64,000 nucleotides of DNA from NCBI RefSeq assembly GCF_031624395.1, contig NZ_JAMQON010000004.1, positions 364,988 through 428,987 on the forward strand, given 5' to 3'. How positions within the stretch are numbered: position 1 is the stretch's first letter; the number at the start of each line of letters is the position of its first letter. Positions 44,506 through 53,553 of the stretch are shown in pieces. The DNA is from Halomicroarcula saliterrae (GTDB taxonomy: Archaea > Halobacteriota > Halobacteria > Halobacteriales > Haloarculaceae). The notes below the pieces were generated by a model. It worked only from the letters and a program-made list of their open reading frames with translations, searched no databases and was not told where the DNA came from. The translations under genes and the position numbers were made by a program.

Positions 44506-44772
44506 TCACACTATCGAGTACGCCGCAGCGGCAGTCAGAGCCAGCGCGCCGGCGACTCCACCGAGCACGAGATAGCTCACCGATCGGGGCTCCCAGCGCA
44601 GATGCTGGTAGTAGGCAGCGACGGCGACGGCTTTGACGACCGACAGCGACAGGATGGCGCCGAAGGCGACCCAGTAGGCGCTGTCGACGTAGCCCGCGAG
44701 CTCGACGACGGCCTGGGCAGTCGCGAGGGCGAACAACAGGACGTAGACCGCGGTGTATCCTTTCCAGTTCAT
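44506..44772 (-). CDS. cytochrome c oxidase subunit IV-like protein
   Basis: An 88-residue protein with three helices (about residues 5-22, 32-54 and 65-86), matching the small CoxD/CtaF-type subunit IV in length and topology, with AVAAYYQHLRWE at the second/third helix junction. It starts at the ATG at 44772, overlapping the CoxAC stop by 4 bp, so it is translationally coupled and the last gene of the operon. Confidence 0.85.
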   Translation of the reverse strand: MNWKGYTAVYVLLFALATAQAVVELAGYVDSAYWVAFGAILSLSVVKAVAVAAYYQHLRWEPRSVSYLVLGGVAGALALTAAAAYSIV

Positions 44773-47381
44773 AGTATGTAGAACAGCGGGAACAGGAACA
44801 GCCAGACGATGTCCACGAAGTGCCAGTAGAGCCCGAAGTACTCGATGGCGCTGTCGTCGCCCTGATAGGCCCCGTTCCACGCCCGCACGGTCATGTACGA
44901 ACAGATGAGCAGCCCGACGACGACGTGGGCGCCGTGGAGGCCAGTCGTCAGGTAGAACGTCGACGACGCGATGTTCGTCGAGAGGGTCCAGCCGTCCGGG
45001 AACTGCCCGCTGGTGAGGTGGAACAGGTGGGTCCACTCCAGAGCCTTGTTGCCCAGAAAAGCCAGACCGAGCGCGACCGTACCCGCGAGCGCGGCGACGG
45101 TCCCCCGGCGGCTCTCGCGCTCGGCGGCGACCATCGCCAGCACGACCAGAAAGCTCGACGTGAGCAACAGGTAGGTGTTGATCAGGCCGGGCGTGGTGAC
45201 GTGAGCGGCGGGAACGAGCTCGTGCCACGCCTCCCAGCCGTAGGCGACCCGCACGAAGGCGTAGGACCCGACGAACGCGCCAAAGAGGACGATGTCGCTG
45301 GCGAGGAAGAACCACAGCCCGAGTTTCGGCTTCTCGACGCGGGCGAAGGGCCAGCGCTCGGCGATAGCCATCTCCGGCGCGTGGAACGGTTCGCGGGTCA
45401 GGCCGAGCAGCGAGCCGACCGTCGCCAGCCCGCCCGCGGCGGCCAGTGAGACGTAGACCACGCTCCCCGTTCGGACGCCCGAGAGCCCGAGGAAGGTGAC
45501 GAAGCCGGCGAGTCCGACGAGAACGGGCCAGAAACTCGCGTGGCTCGCGTGGGCCCCGCCCGTGGCTTCGTGGGCCGAGGGCGTTCCAGTGGCACGGGTT
45601 CGCGTCACCGACGCGGTCCCACCGTCCGGACGACGACCGGACGACCCCCGTCCCGCGCCGCTCGTCTCGCCGCCGCCGGACCGCTGTTCCGACGCGGCTC
45701 CGGAGCCGTCGGCGGCCACACCCTCTGGCCCCCGCGTCCGTTCGACAACCGCCGCCTCTGAGAGGAAGGACAGCGAGCCGTCGGCGTAGCTCGGGACGCC
45801 GGGGAAGTTCTCCAGGGGCGGCGGTGAAGCGACCGCCCACTCGGCGGTTCTGGCGTACGCCCAGGGGTTCTCGCCGGCCTCGGCACCGCGCCACAGCGAG
45901 GCAAAGAGGTTGTAGAACATGACGAGGAAGCTCGCACCGAGGACGAAGCCGCCGACGGTGGCCATCGTGTGGTAGGGCTGGAGCCCCGACGGGTACTCGA
46001 AGACGCGCCGCGGGGTCTCCCAGGCGACGAACATCGGGAAGTAGAGGAGATTGAAGCCGACGAAATACACCGCGAAGTGGAGCTTGCCGAGCGTCTCGTC
46101 GTACATTCGCCCGGTTATCTTCGGATACCAGTAGTAGAGCCCGCCGACCAGCGCCGTCACGCCGGCGACCATCACGTAGTGGAAGTGCGCGACCACCCAG
46201 TAGGTCCCCCGGAACTGGTAGTCGAGCACGATGGCGCCCAGGAAGACGCCGGTGATGCCGCCGACGATGAACAGGACCAGCGCGCCCAGCGAGAAGAGGA
46301 ACGGCGTCGTGAACCGAACCCGCCCTTTCGCCATCGTGTAGACGAGCGAGAACACCATCAGGTCGAACGGCAGCGAGATGCCGATAGTAGTCGCCATGAA
46401 CACCGTCTTGATGGGGAGGTTGATTCCGGTCAGGAACATGTGGTGCATCCAGACGGCGAAGCTCTGGACGGCCACGAGCACCATCGCGACGACGAACCAC
46501 TTGCGGCCGACGAGCCGTCTGCCGGTGAACGTCTGGAAGCACTCTGCCATCACGCCCAGTGCGGGGAAGAAGACGATGTACACCTCCGGATGGCCGAAAA
46601 ACCAGAACAGATGCGCCCACAGCAGCGAGGCCCCGGGGTTGTCGGCGTCGGTCGCCATCGTCGACCCGTCGTTGGCGTACTGGAAGTACGTCGTCCCGAT
46701 GATGTGGTCCGAGGCCAGAATCACGAGCGCCGCCAGCAGCGCCGCGAAGGCAAACAGCATCATCCAGACGGTGAGGTTGATAGAGAGCGAGAAGAGCGGG
46801 AGGTCCCGCATCCGGAGCCCCTCGGCGCGCATCCGATACATCGTCGTCAGGAAGTTCACCGACCCCAGCGTGATAGCGGTCGAGAACATGACGAGCGCCA
46901 GCACGACCGAGGTCGCGCCCAGCCCCTCGCCGGGGATGTAGGCCGGCGTGTTCAGCGGCGCGTACATCGTCCACCCGCCGGCGAAGGTCGACCCCTGGAA
47001 GAAAGAGACGCCCATCAGGACACCCGAAAAGAGGTAGAGCCAGTACGAGAGGGCGTTCAGTCGCGGGAAAGCGAGGTCGTCGGCGCCGATCTGGAGCGGG
47101 ACCAGATAGTTGGCAAAGCCGAAGGCAAACGGCGAGATGAACCAGAACACCATCAACAGCCCGTGCGTGGAGACGGCCTGGTTGTACCCCAGCGGCCCGA
47201 GCAGGTCGGCGCCGGGGGTGAGCAGTTCGAGGCGAAAGAGCAGGGCCAGTAGGCCGCCGAAGACGAGGAAGAACAGCGCGGTGAGGAGATAGAGGACGCC
47301 GATATCCTTGTGGTCGGTCGTGAGGAACCACCGGCGGACGCTGGATTTGGGCGGCAGACCGCCCTCGTGAGCCTCGCTCAT
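44769..47381 (-). CDS. heme-copper oxidase subunit I-III fusion (CoxA-CoxC)
   Basis: An 870-residue fusion. Residues 1-500 are the subunit I core, with haem a and CuB ligands in FWFFGHPEVYIVFFPALG, VWMHHMFLTG and VVAHFHYVM. Residues about 500-625 form a hydrophilic Gly/Ser/Thr/Arg linker. Residues about 625-870 are subunit III (VEKPKLGLWFFLASDIVLFG, GLHGAHVVVGL, YWHFVDIVWLFLF). It reduces O2 to water and pumps protons in the membrane. The ATG at 47381 starts just after CoxB (4-bp overlap). Confidence 0.96.
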   Translation of the reverse strand: MSEAHEGGLPPKSSVRRWFLTTDHKDIGVLYLLTALFFLVFGGLLALLFRLELLTPGADLLGPLGYNQAVSTHGLLMVFWFISPFAFGFANYLVPLQIGADDLAFPRLNALSYWLYLFSGVLMGVSFFQGSTFAGGWTMYAPLNTPAYIPGEGLGATSVVLALVMFSTAITLGSVNFLTTMYRMRAEGLRMRDLPLFSLSINLTVWMMLFAFAALLAALVILASDHIIGTTYFQYANDGSTMATDADNPGASLLWAHLFWFFGHPEVYIVFFPALGVMAECFQTFTGRRLVGRKWFVVAMVLVAVQSFAVWMHHMFLTGINLPIKTVFMATTIGISLPFDLMVFSLVYTMAKGRVRFTTPFLFSLGALVLFIVGGITGVFLGAIVLDYQFRGTYWVVAHFHYVMVAGVTALVGGLYYWYPKITGRMYDETLGKLHFAVYFVGFNLLYFPMFVAWETPRRVFEYPSGLQPYHTMATVGGFVLGASFLVMFYNLFASLWRGAEAGENPWAYARTAEWAVASPPPLENFPGVPSYADGSLSFLSEAAVVERTRGPEGVAADGSGAASEQRSGGGETSGAGRGSSGRRPDGGTASVTRTRATGTPSAHEATGGAHASHASFWPVLVGLAGFVTFLGLSGVRTGSVVYVSLAAAGGLATVGSLLGLTREPFHAPEMAIAERWPFARVEKPKLGLWFFLASDIVLFGAFVGSYAFVRVAYGWEAWHELVPAAHVTTPGLINTYLLLTSSFLVVLAMVAAERESRRGTVAALAGTVALGLAFLGNKALEWTHLFHLTSGQFPDGWTLSTNIASSTFYLTTGLHGAHVVVGLLICSYMTVRAWNGAYQGDDSAIEYFGLYWHFVDIVWLFLFPLFYIL

Positions 47382-48166
47382 GCCGGACCACCGCCCGTCG
47401 GCGTCTCGGTCCCCGACGCCGCCTCCGCACTCGTGCTGTCGTTGGCGCTTCCCGAGGTCGTCTCGGGTTCCGTCCCGCTGTACCACTCGGTGTAGGCGTC
47501 CTGGGGCATGACTTCGACGTCGGTGGCCATCAGGGAGTGTCCGCTCCCACACAGTTCGTAGCAGTTGGCCTCGTAGGTTCCCGTCTTCTCTGCGGTGAAC
47601 CACGCCGAGGTGGTCCGGCCGGGAATCGCGTCGGCCTTGACGCGGAAGGCCGGGATGCCGAAGTTGTGGAACACGTCCCGGGACGTCACGTCCAGCCTGA
47701 CGACGCGGTTGCGGGGCACTCGGAGCGTCGTGCTCTCGTAGCCGTTGGGGTAGACGAACGTCCAGCCGAACTGGTACCCCTCGACGGTTATCCGGATATC
47801 CTCCTCGCCCTCGACCTCTGGCCCGTCCTCGATGTATGAGAGCTCCATGTAGGTCCAGCCGATGAGCGAGACGACGATGACGGCGCTGATGCCCAGAGAG
47901 AGGAACACCTTCCGCCCGCCCGAACCACCCGCGGGGAGCTCGCCCAGCCGCGGCCGGTCGACGGTGTCCGCGAAGGGGTCCGAATCGTCGGTCGCTCGGT
48001 ACTTGACCGCGTGATACAACGTGTACACGACGACGAAGACGCCGACCACAGTTCCGAGGACCAGGAACACCTCGAAGATGCTGTTGAACACCTCCGCTGG
48101 GGCGCGAACGTCACCACCGTGGAGTAGGGGACCGAGTGTGCCCCATGACACCGAGTGACTCACCAT
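47378..48166 (-). CDS. coxB: cytochrome c oxidase subunit II
   Basis: A 262-residue protein with two N-terminal helices (about residues 27-50 and 90-108) and a C-terminal cupredoxin domain. The CuA site is complete: His in VFHNFGIP and Cys/Cys/His/Met in CYELCGSGHSLM. The first gene of the operon coxB-coxAC-subunit IV, it accepts electrons from a halocyanin or cytochrome. It starts at the ATG at 48166. The C-terminal 30 residues are a Thr/Ser/Glu tail. Confidence 0.95.
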   Translation of the reverse strand: MVSHSVSWGTLGPLLHGGDVRAPAEVFNSIFEVFLVLGTVVGVFVVVYTLYHAVKYRATDDSDPFADTVDRPRLGELPAGGSGGRKVFLSLGISAVIVVSLIGWTYMELSYIEDGPEVEGEEDIRITVEGYQFGWTFVYPNGYESTTLRVPRNRVVRLDVTSRDVFHNFGIPAFRVKADAIPGRTTSAWFTAEKTGTYEANCYELCGSGHSLMATDVEVMPQDAYTEWYSGTEPETTSGSANDSTSAEAASGTETPTGGGPA

Positions 48167-48277
48167 AGCTATGCTCGACAGCGTAATGTATTAGATATTC
48201 TGGACATCTTTCTGATAGTTCGTATCGATATGCCAGTGGCGCGAAGGTTTTTCTCCGTTGCCATGTTACGTCACACC

Positions 48278-48799
48278 ATGCCAGACACGCCACCCGATAT
48301 CCAGGAGACGCAGGACAACGACGTGGTGAGCTCCAGCGAGGAGTTCGACAACCTCCGGGGTATCCTCGCAGACGGCGTCATCGGTGCCGCCGGCGGGCTG
48401 GTCGGAACGGCGATGATGACCGTCGTCTTCCTCATCGCCCAGTCGGTAGGCGCCTTCGCACTCACCGACTTCGCCATCCTCACCGAACTGCTCGGGCTGA
48501 CGGCGTACGTGCCGGCCGTCCTCTTTGGCTTCGTTATCTTCCTCGGCGGCGGGATGTTCCCCTGGCCGCTGCTGTTCGCGTCCCTGAAGACGTACCTCCC
48601 CGGCGAGTCGAGTCCGATCGAGGGCGCGTTCTTCGGCGCGGCGATGTGGACCGGCTTCGTGTTGGCCTTCTACACCGACCAGACCGGGCTCTCGCTGGTA
48701 CTGTACGCCGTCCTGACGCTGGTGGCACACGTCGTCTACGGGCTCGGGCTCGGCGCGGTGTTCGACTACTTCGAGAGCCGACCGGACTCTATCGTCTGA
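48278..48799 (+). CDS. membrane protein, DUF6789-like
   Basis: A 173-residue protein with an acidic N-terminal tail (residues 1-30) and four helices (about 36-58, 64-90, 117-140 and 144-166). The sequence DGVIGAAGGLVGTAMMTVVFLIAQ fits DUF6789-type membrane proteins. The ATG at 48278 is chosen because GAAGGTTTTTC, a box-A-like element, lies about 30 nt upstream; an ATG at 48263 is also possible. It is divergent from coxB. Function unknown. Confidence 0.72.
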   Translation: MPDTPPDIQETQDNDVVSSSEEFDNLRGILADGVIGAAGGLVGTAMMTVVFLIAQSVGAFALTDFAILTELLGLTAYVPAVLFGFVIFLGGGMFPWPLLFASLKTYLPGESSPIEGAFFGAAMWTGFVLAFYTDQTGLSLVLYAVLTLVAHVVYGLGLGAVFDYFESRPDSIV

Positions 48800-48858
48800 G
48801 ACCGTTCCTTTCCGCTGGCGACCACTACGTTTGTGTTCCCTCGCGTCCACGTCGGGAT

Positions 48859-49566
48859 ATGCACCTCAGCGACGCGACCGCTACCGACGCCGAGGCCGTC
48901 GAGACGGACCTCGCATTGCTCCCGGTCGGCAGCACCGAACAGCACGGCCCCCACGCGCCGCTGGGCACCGACTCGCTGACCGCACAGGCCGTCGCCGACG
49001 CCGCCGAAGCCGCCTACGACAGCGAAGTAGTCGTCGCTCCGCCGATACACGTCGGCGTCGCCGAGGAACACCGCGATTTCGCGGGGACGCTGTGGGTCAG
49101 CGAAGACACCTTCCGTGACTACGTCCGTGAGACGGTCGCCAGTCTGGCCCACCACGGCTGGACGCAGGTAGTCGTCGTCAACGGCCACGGCGGCAACGTC
49201 GGGCCGCTACGAGAGGTCTGTGCCCGGATCACGCGCCACGACGAGGCCGACGCGTGGGCCTTCACCTGGTTCGACGCCGTCGACGCGCCGGAGATGGGCC
49301 ACGGCGGCCCCGTCGAGACCAGTCTCCTCCAGCACACCCGTCCGGACCTCGTCCGAGCGGACCGCTTCGAGGAGGCCGCCGACGGGGGTGCCGACGGCTG
49401 GGGCGAGTGGGTCAGCGGCGTCAATCTGGCCTACGACACGAGCGAATTCAGCGAGAACGGCTGTGTCGGCGACCCCGGCGAGGGGAGCGCCGAGCGGGGC
49501 GACGAGCTACTCGACGAGGCGAGCGAGGCGCTCGCGGCACTGCTCGACCGCGTCGCGCGACGGTGA
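48859..49566 (+). CDS. creatininase-family amidohydrolase (ArfB-like)
   Basis: A 235-residue metal-dependent amidohydrolase. GSTEQHGPHAPLGTDS (about residue 24) and VNGHGGNVGP (about 110) carry the metal ligands, and GHGGPVETSLL (about 153) the catalytic Glu. Archaeal members include ArfB, which deformylates an intermediate of riboflavin/F420 synthesis; without closer evidence the substrate is provisional. Its TGA stop and the next gene's stop form TGATCA. Confidence 0.85.
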   Translation: MHLSDATATDAEAVETDLALLPVGSTEQHGPHAPLGTDSLTAQAVADAAEAAYDSEVVVAPPIHVGVAEEHRDFAGTLWVSEDTFRDYVRETVASLAHHGWTQVVVVNGHGGNVGPLREVCARITRHDEADAWAFTWFDAVDAPEMGHGGPVETSLLQHTRPDLVRADRFEEAADGGADGWGEWVSGVNLAYDTSEFSENGCVGDPGEGSAERGDELLDEASEALAALLDRVARR

Positions 49567-50007
49567 TCAGGCCTCGGCCTCTTCGGCGTCCGCGTCCGCC
49601 TCGGCGTCCGCCGCATCGTCCTCGAACTCCTCTAGGGTGCTTCGGAGCTGTGGAATCGTCGACGTGAGGCCACCGACCTGCTCGCGGGCGTCTTCGACGT
49701 CTTCGATGAGGGCCTCGACGCTCGCTATGTCTTCGGCGAGGTCGTCGGCGTCCTCGAAGGCGTCGGCCCGCTCGCCCATCGTGTACCACTTCTTGGCGTC
49801 ACGCAGGTGGTCCTCGGCGTCGCCCACGTCGAGTGCTGTCTTGAGCGCGTTGAGCACGCCGAGCGTGTTGTCGGCCTCGACGTCCCACACGGCGTCGCCG
49901 TCGGGGAGCGCCCCGCGGGCCTCGGCCAGCGACGCCTCGACGTCGCTTCGCATCTCGGTTGCGGCCTCGCCGAACAGCTCGTCGTCGTCCAGACTGGTCT
50001 GACTCAT
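49567..50007 (-). CDS. DUF5790 family protein
   Basis: A 146-residue, acidic, all-helical protein with a coiled-coil-like stretch (about residues 85-125). MSQTSLDDDELFGEAATEMRSDVE is the conserved start of the haloarchaeal family. The C-terminal tail is Asp/Ala/Glu-rich. No function is known. The stop directly abuts that of the creatininase gene. Confidence 0.8.
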   Translation of the reverse strand: MSQTSLDDDELFGEAATEMRSDVEASLAEARGALPDGDAVWDVEADNTLGVLNALKTALDVGDAEDHLRDAKKWYTMGERADAFEDADDLAEDIASVEALIEDVEDAREQVGGLTSTIPQLRSTLEEFEDDAADAEADADAEEAEA

Positions 50008-50113
50008 AGGTAACAGTTCACGTGGGAGGGGATTAAAAGCCCGCCTGAAAGTGAAAGTGAAACCGCACGACGTGAACGGGTGGGTTTTCGAGAAACCGAA
50101 AAGCTCCCCTGGC

Positions 50114-51196
50114 TCAGACGCCGTCGGCCGCCGGCGGCTCCCCGTCGTCGAACTCGTCCGCCCGGATATCGCTTCGAACCTCGGGCAGCGGGTCCAGGGG
50201 CTCGTCGATGTCACCCAGCACGAGCATCGCGTAGTAGCGCAGGAACGCCTGCAGCGGGACCTGGATGAGGGAGGTCACCAGCAGGAGCATCAGGACAAAC
50301 AGCACGACCATGACGGCGAAGAGCGCCAGCACGAGCGTCCCGCCGGCGAGCCCGACCCAGTGGGAGAAGAACCAGCAAACTGCGGCCACCAGAACGAACG
50401 GAATCGCGACGAGCACGGTTGCGACGAACCCGAGGATACTCGCGATGATACCGACGCCGATTGCCAGCACGACGGAGAAGGCGAGATACGCGAGATACTG
50501 CTTGACGTTTCGGCGCATCGACCCCAGAAGGCGCTTCCAGCTCGCGAGCACCCCGCGGTCGCTCGTGAGCATCATCGGAATCACGAACATGTTGGTAAAG
50601 CCGGTCGCGAGGCCCTGGAAGAGCCCGACGACGAGGAAGAAGACGATGGCCAGGGGGAGGATGGCGAACACCCCCTCGACGGTGATGTTGTCTACGTTCC
50701 CGCCGAAGGCGGTGACGAAGACGGTGTAGAGAAAGCCGACGACGAGCAGGAGCGAGAGCGCCGTCAGGGCCAGTCGGAACACGAGCAGCCGCAGGCCGTT
50801 GCCGACGTTCTCGCGGAGGTACCGTCGGACGTGGACTTCACGGGAGACGAGCGACTGGACGAAGACGAACTCCATGAGGTTGCTTAGGAGCGCGAAAACG
50901 AGCACGAGCGACAGTGCCAGACCGATGATGACGAACAGCTCCGTCCCGAACTCGGCCAACACGCCGTCGACCGTCGTCGGGGCCCCGTCGGGGAAGGACT
51001 GGCCGCCGTCGGCCGGCTGGTCCTGCCCACCGAAGTTTCCGACGTTCTGGAGCCCGTTGAACCCGCCGCCACCGCCGCCGATGAAGAAGACGACGACCGC
51101 CAGTTTGAGCCAGGTCTTGGCGGCGAAGGGTAACAGGAACGACTTCGTCGCGTCTATCGCGTCGCCGATATCGTCGATTGCGTGGAGGGGCATCAC
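50114..51196 (-). CDS. membrane protein with glycine-rich start, DUF7544-like
   Basis: A 360-residue protein. An N-terminal hydrophobic segment is followed by a Gly-rich run (FFIGGGGGGFNGLQN, about residues 37-51) and an acidic loop; five or six helices then span 85-330. The C-terminal tail is acidic. The pattern is a common haloarchaeal conserved membrane protein. It starts at the ATG at 51196. The family assignment is from memory and tentative. Confidence 0.75.
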   Translation of the reverse strand: MMPLHAIDDIGDAIDATKSFLLPFAAKTWLKLAVVVFFIGGGGGGFNGLQNVGNFGGQDQPADGGQSFPDGAPTTVDGVLAEFGTELFVIIGLALSLVLVFALLSNLMEFVFVQSLVSREVHVRRYLRENVGNGLRLLVFRLALTALSLLLVVGFLYTVFVTAFGGNVDNITVEGVFAILPLAIVFFLVVGLFQGLATGFTNMFVIPMMLTSDRGVLASWKRLLGSMRRNVKQYLAYLAFSVVLAIGVGIIASILGFVATVLVAIPFVLVAAVCWFFSHWVGLAGGTLVLALFAVMVVLFVLMLLLVTSLIQVPLQAFLRYYAMLVLGDIDEPLDPLPEVRSDIRADEFDDGEPPAADGV

Positions 51197-51232
51197 ATCA
51201 ACTGTACGGCGGGCGCGTGTAAAATTTTCGTA

Positions 51233-51589
51233 CTATTGGGACGGTGTACCAACCGAATCGACCTGCATCAGCGGGTAGCCGTCTTCCATCGCCATGCTCG
51301 TCTCGACGGTGACGCCCTCGTAGTCGATGGTCATCGAGACATCCAGGAAGCGCCCGGTCAGCTCGGTGTAGTCGGCGCCGGCGTTCTCGATGGCCTCCCG
51401 GAGCGGCTCCGCACGGACCGCGACGGTCACGGACTCACAGTAGGGCTGGTTCTCGATGGCCTCCTCCATGGCTCGGGCCAGCGAGTCGGCGCTGTCGGGA
51501 CTCACCGGCGTGCCGGCGAACTGGTGGTAGAGCGACCCGAACTTGATTCCGGCCTCGAAGCAGGCGGCCTGCGGGGCTGTCGGCTCCAT
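51233..51589 (-). CDS. mptD: archaeal dihydroneopterin aldolase
   Basis: A 118-residue MptD-type protein: MEPTAPQAACFEAGIKFGSLYHQFAGTPVSP at the start, AMEEAIENQPY and IDYEGVTVETSMAMEDGYPLMQV at the end. It cleaves 7,8-dihydroneopterin to 6-hydroxymethyl-dihydropterin in the archaeal pterin pathway. It starts at the ATG at 51589, and one arm of the 24-kb nested inverted repeat lies just upstream. Confidence 0.9.
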   Translation of the reverse strand: MEPTAPQAACFEAGIKFGSLYHQFAGTPVSPDSADSLARAMEEAIENQPYCESVTVAVRAEPLREAIENAGADYTELTGRFLDVSMTIDYEGVTVETSMAMEDGYPLMQVDSVGTPSQ

Positions 51590-51756
51590 AGCCGTACTGG
51601 TGGCTGTACCGTGGTAAGCGATTCGCTACCCGACGGCCTCGCCTGCCGGCGGTACGACGGTAACGGCTCGCTGGCCGTCCGACAGTACCGTCGGCTGTGT
51701 GGGACATACTGGAACCGCAAGCTACCTATTGTGTCATGACTATCCACCCAATACGA

Positions 51757-52530
51757 ATGGACGACCCGGTTCTACTCACAGGTGCGGGCGGCGCGGTCGG
51801 GGAGGCCATCCTCGAGGGCCTCGGGGAGGATTACTACTGGAAGCTCATGTTCCACAATCCGCCCGCAGAGCAGCCCAACCACGAGTACCTCATCGGCGAC
51901 GTCGACAACCCCGACGACGTCAGGGAAGCGGTCGCGGGCGTCGGCGCGGTCATCCACCTCGCCGGGGACCCCCGTCCGGAGGCCCCCTGGGACTCGGTGC
52001 TCTCGAACAACATCGACGGCACCCAGAAGCTCTACGAGGCCGCCGTCGAGGAGGGCGTCGAGAAGTTCGTCTTCGCCTCCTCGAACCACGCCGTCGGCTC
52101 CTTCGAGACCGACCAGCGAACCCCGGACATGTACCGGCCGGAGGACGACTTCCGCCTGGACGGCACCGAGTTTCCCCGACCCGGCAACCTCTACGGCGTC
52201 TCGAAGGCCACCGGCGAAGTGCTGGGTCGCTACTACCACGACGAGCACGGCATCAAGGTCTGTAACATCCGCATCGGCAACCTCACGCGTGGCCACCCGC
52301 CCATCGACTACGAGCGCGGCCAGGCGATGTGGCTCTCCTACCCCGACTGCGCCCACATCCACCAGTGCGCGCTGGAAGCCGACTACGAGTTCGAGATCGT
52401 CTACGGCATCTCCGACAACGACCGCAAGTACTACTCCATCGACCGCGCCAAAGAGGTCCTGAACTACCGCCCGCAGGACAACTCCGCACACTTCGACGGC
52501 GAAAACCGAGTGGTTGAGCCCGATGCTTAG
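51757..52530 (+). CDS. azf: NAD-dependent glucose-6-phosphate dehydrogenase, recombined 3' end
   Basis: A 257-residue extended SDR matching the haloarchaeal Azf enzyme: LLTGAGGAVGEAILEGL (NAD binding) and the catalytic Tyr-Lys in NLYGVSKATGE. It oxidises glucose 6-phosphate for the oxidative pentose route. Its last codons differ from the host: after an identical 101-bp block (52408-52508), the end codes RVVEPDA with A/T-richer codons, whereas the displaced host tail at 60029-60151 codes RVVEPDV. The gene is thus kept whole by the integrated element. Confidence 0.92.
   Translation: MDDPVLLTGAGGAVGEAILEGLGEDYYWKLMFHNPPAEQPNHEYLIGDVDNPDDVREAVAGVGAVIHLAGDPRPEAPWDSVLSNNIDGTQKLYEAAVEEGVEKFVFASSNHAVGSFETDQRTPDMYRPEDDFRLDGTEFPRPGNLYGVSKATGEVLGRYYHDEHGIKVCNIRIGNLTRGHPPIDYERGQAMWLSYPDCAHIHQCALEADYEFEIVYGISDNDRKYYSIDRAKEVLNYRPQDNSAHFDGENRVVEPDA
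52408..52508 (+). other. left attachment repeat (attL) within azf
   Basis: Identical to 60029-60129 over 101 bp, with divergence beginning at the next base on either side. It lies inside the azf coding region, starting ATCTCCGACAACGACCGC. The repeats bound a 7,621-bp unit that contains an integrase gene, so they are the likely products of site-specific integration into the 3' end of azf. Confidence 0.9.
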
Positions 52531-53009
52531 AGGTTTCTAACGCCGTTTTAGAGATTTCGTCCGTTCCGCTGACATAGGCACTGTTACTCTCTGAGACGTG
52601 ATACTCAGAGTGGCCTATCTCGTAGTCATACACAGCCTGTCTGGTGGGCACTGCCATCCGTCGATTCGCTCGTAGTATCCACCTGACGGGTAATCATTCT
52701 TCCGACCGTTCAAGTCACTCTGTGGTTCTGAGCATAGCAGATTGCTCGTGATGTATGACTTCACGGGATTGGCATACAGTGTTGGGGGTGCTATGCCACT
52801 GTGACAGCAGTAGTATTGTGGCCAGTCGGTTCGGCGGCGACACTCGTTAGTCAGTCGCAGAGCGACGTGACTGCCTCGGTCGCTCGCTCGAACACGACAT
52901 GACCAGTGAGAAGGTTCCATCACAGGGATGGATTCAAACACGAGATGTTTCTGAAGCACTGGCAAGACTTCCACATCCGTTGATATAGCAGGTGGTCAAT
53001 ACGTTAAAC
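52531..53009. other. gene-free stretch at the left end of the integrative element
   Basis: 479 bp without a convincing gene. CTCTGAG (52589-52595) and CTCAGAG (52604-52610) form a perfect stem with an 8-nt loop. An open minus-strand frame at 52615-52974 is rich in Cys, Trp and Arg and looks like non-coding translation. Upstream of 53010 a promoter for the membrane protein is likely (TATAGCAGG). Confidence 0.6.
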
Positions 53010-53423
53010 ATGACTGGTGATGAGTCGGAGAAGGACCCCTCTGAACATCTCGCTACAGGGTCGGGACAGGTGGTCGACGGGATTTCAGACACGTCCACAG
53101 GACTGAAGAATATTGGTGTCTCTGTGTGGGAATGGTTCGGGAATCACCCTGTAGTCAGGTGGTTTGTAGGGCTACTACTGGGGTGGTTCGTGATGCAGGG
53201 TGTGTTAGAGTTCACTGGAACTGTCTATCAGTTTTTCTTTACCCGAGTAACCCCTGTAACTGGTGATATCAATGTTCGGACGACACCGCTCCCACTGGGG
53301 CTGTCAATCAATATTCTATTTTTTCTCTGGCTGGTAACGACCTACGCCGCTGTCGCTCGGATTATTCGTCTTCGACAACGGATTGAAGAACTGGAACAGC
53401 AGGCAGGTAGTCAGAAAGAGTAA
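53010..53423 (+). CDS. element membrane protein, 137 residues
   Basis: A soluble acidic N-terminus (residues 1-35) is followed by two helices (about 48-68 and 95-115), with FFFTRVTPVTGDINVRTTPLPLG between them and a basic/charged coiled tail (RLRQRIEELEQQ). The ATG at 53010 is chosen over a GTG at 52992. Codon use is A/T-richer than in flanking core genes. Not recognised; it may be a membrane structural or exclusion protein of the element. Confidence 0.65.
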   Translation: MTGDESEKDPSEHLATGSGQVVDGISDTSTGLKNIGVSVWEWFGNHPVVRWFVGLLLGWFVMQGVLEFTGTVYQFFFTRVTPVTGDINVRTTPLPLGLSINILFFLWLVTTYAAVARIIRLRQRIEELEQQAGSQKE

Positions 53424-53469
53424 ATCAGGGGTTGCTATTCTGCCGATGTGTCGGAACACACGATAACTC

Positions 53470-53511
53470 TTAACCAACAAAAAGGAGTTGTCAGCGTCCT
53501 CTGTTGGTTAA
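53470..53511. terminator. bidirectional hairpin between convergent element genes
   Basis: TTAACCAACA (53470-53479) and TGTTGGTTAA (53502-53511) form a perfect 10-bp stem around 22 nt. It lies between the ends of the genes at 53423 and 53554, so a shared terminator is the simplest reading. Confidence 0.55.
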
Positions 53512-53553
53512 CAGAACAGCCACACGTACAACACTCGAAGGAATGGGCGTCAA

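Noticed and set aside
44506-47430. 974-codon frame overlapping CoxAC
   Set aside because: Arg-rich shadow of the oxidase; only its last 88 codons are real (subunit IV).
52615-52974. 119-codon open frame at the left end of the integrative element
   Set aside because: Rich in Cys, Trp and Arg with no coding-like composition, no membrane pattern or domain. It resembles random translation of a non-coding region.
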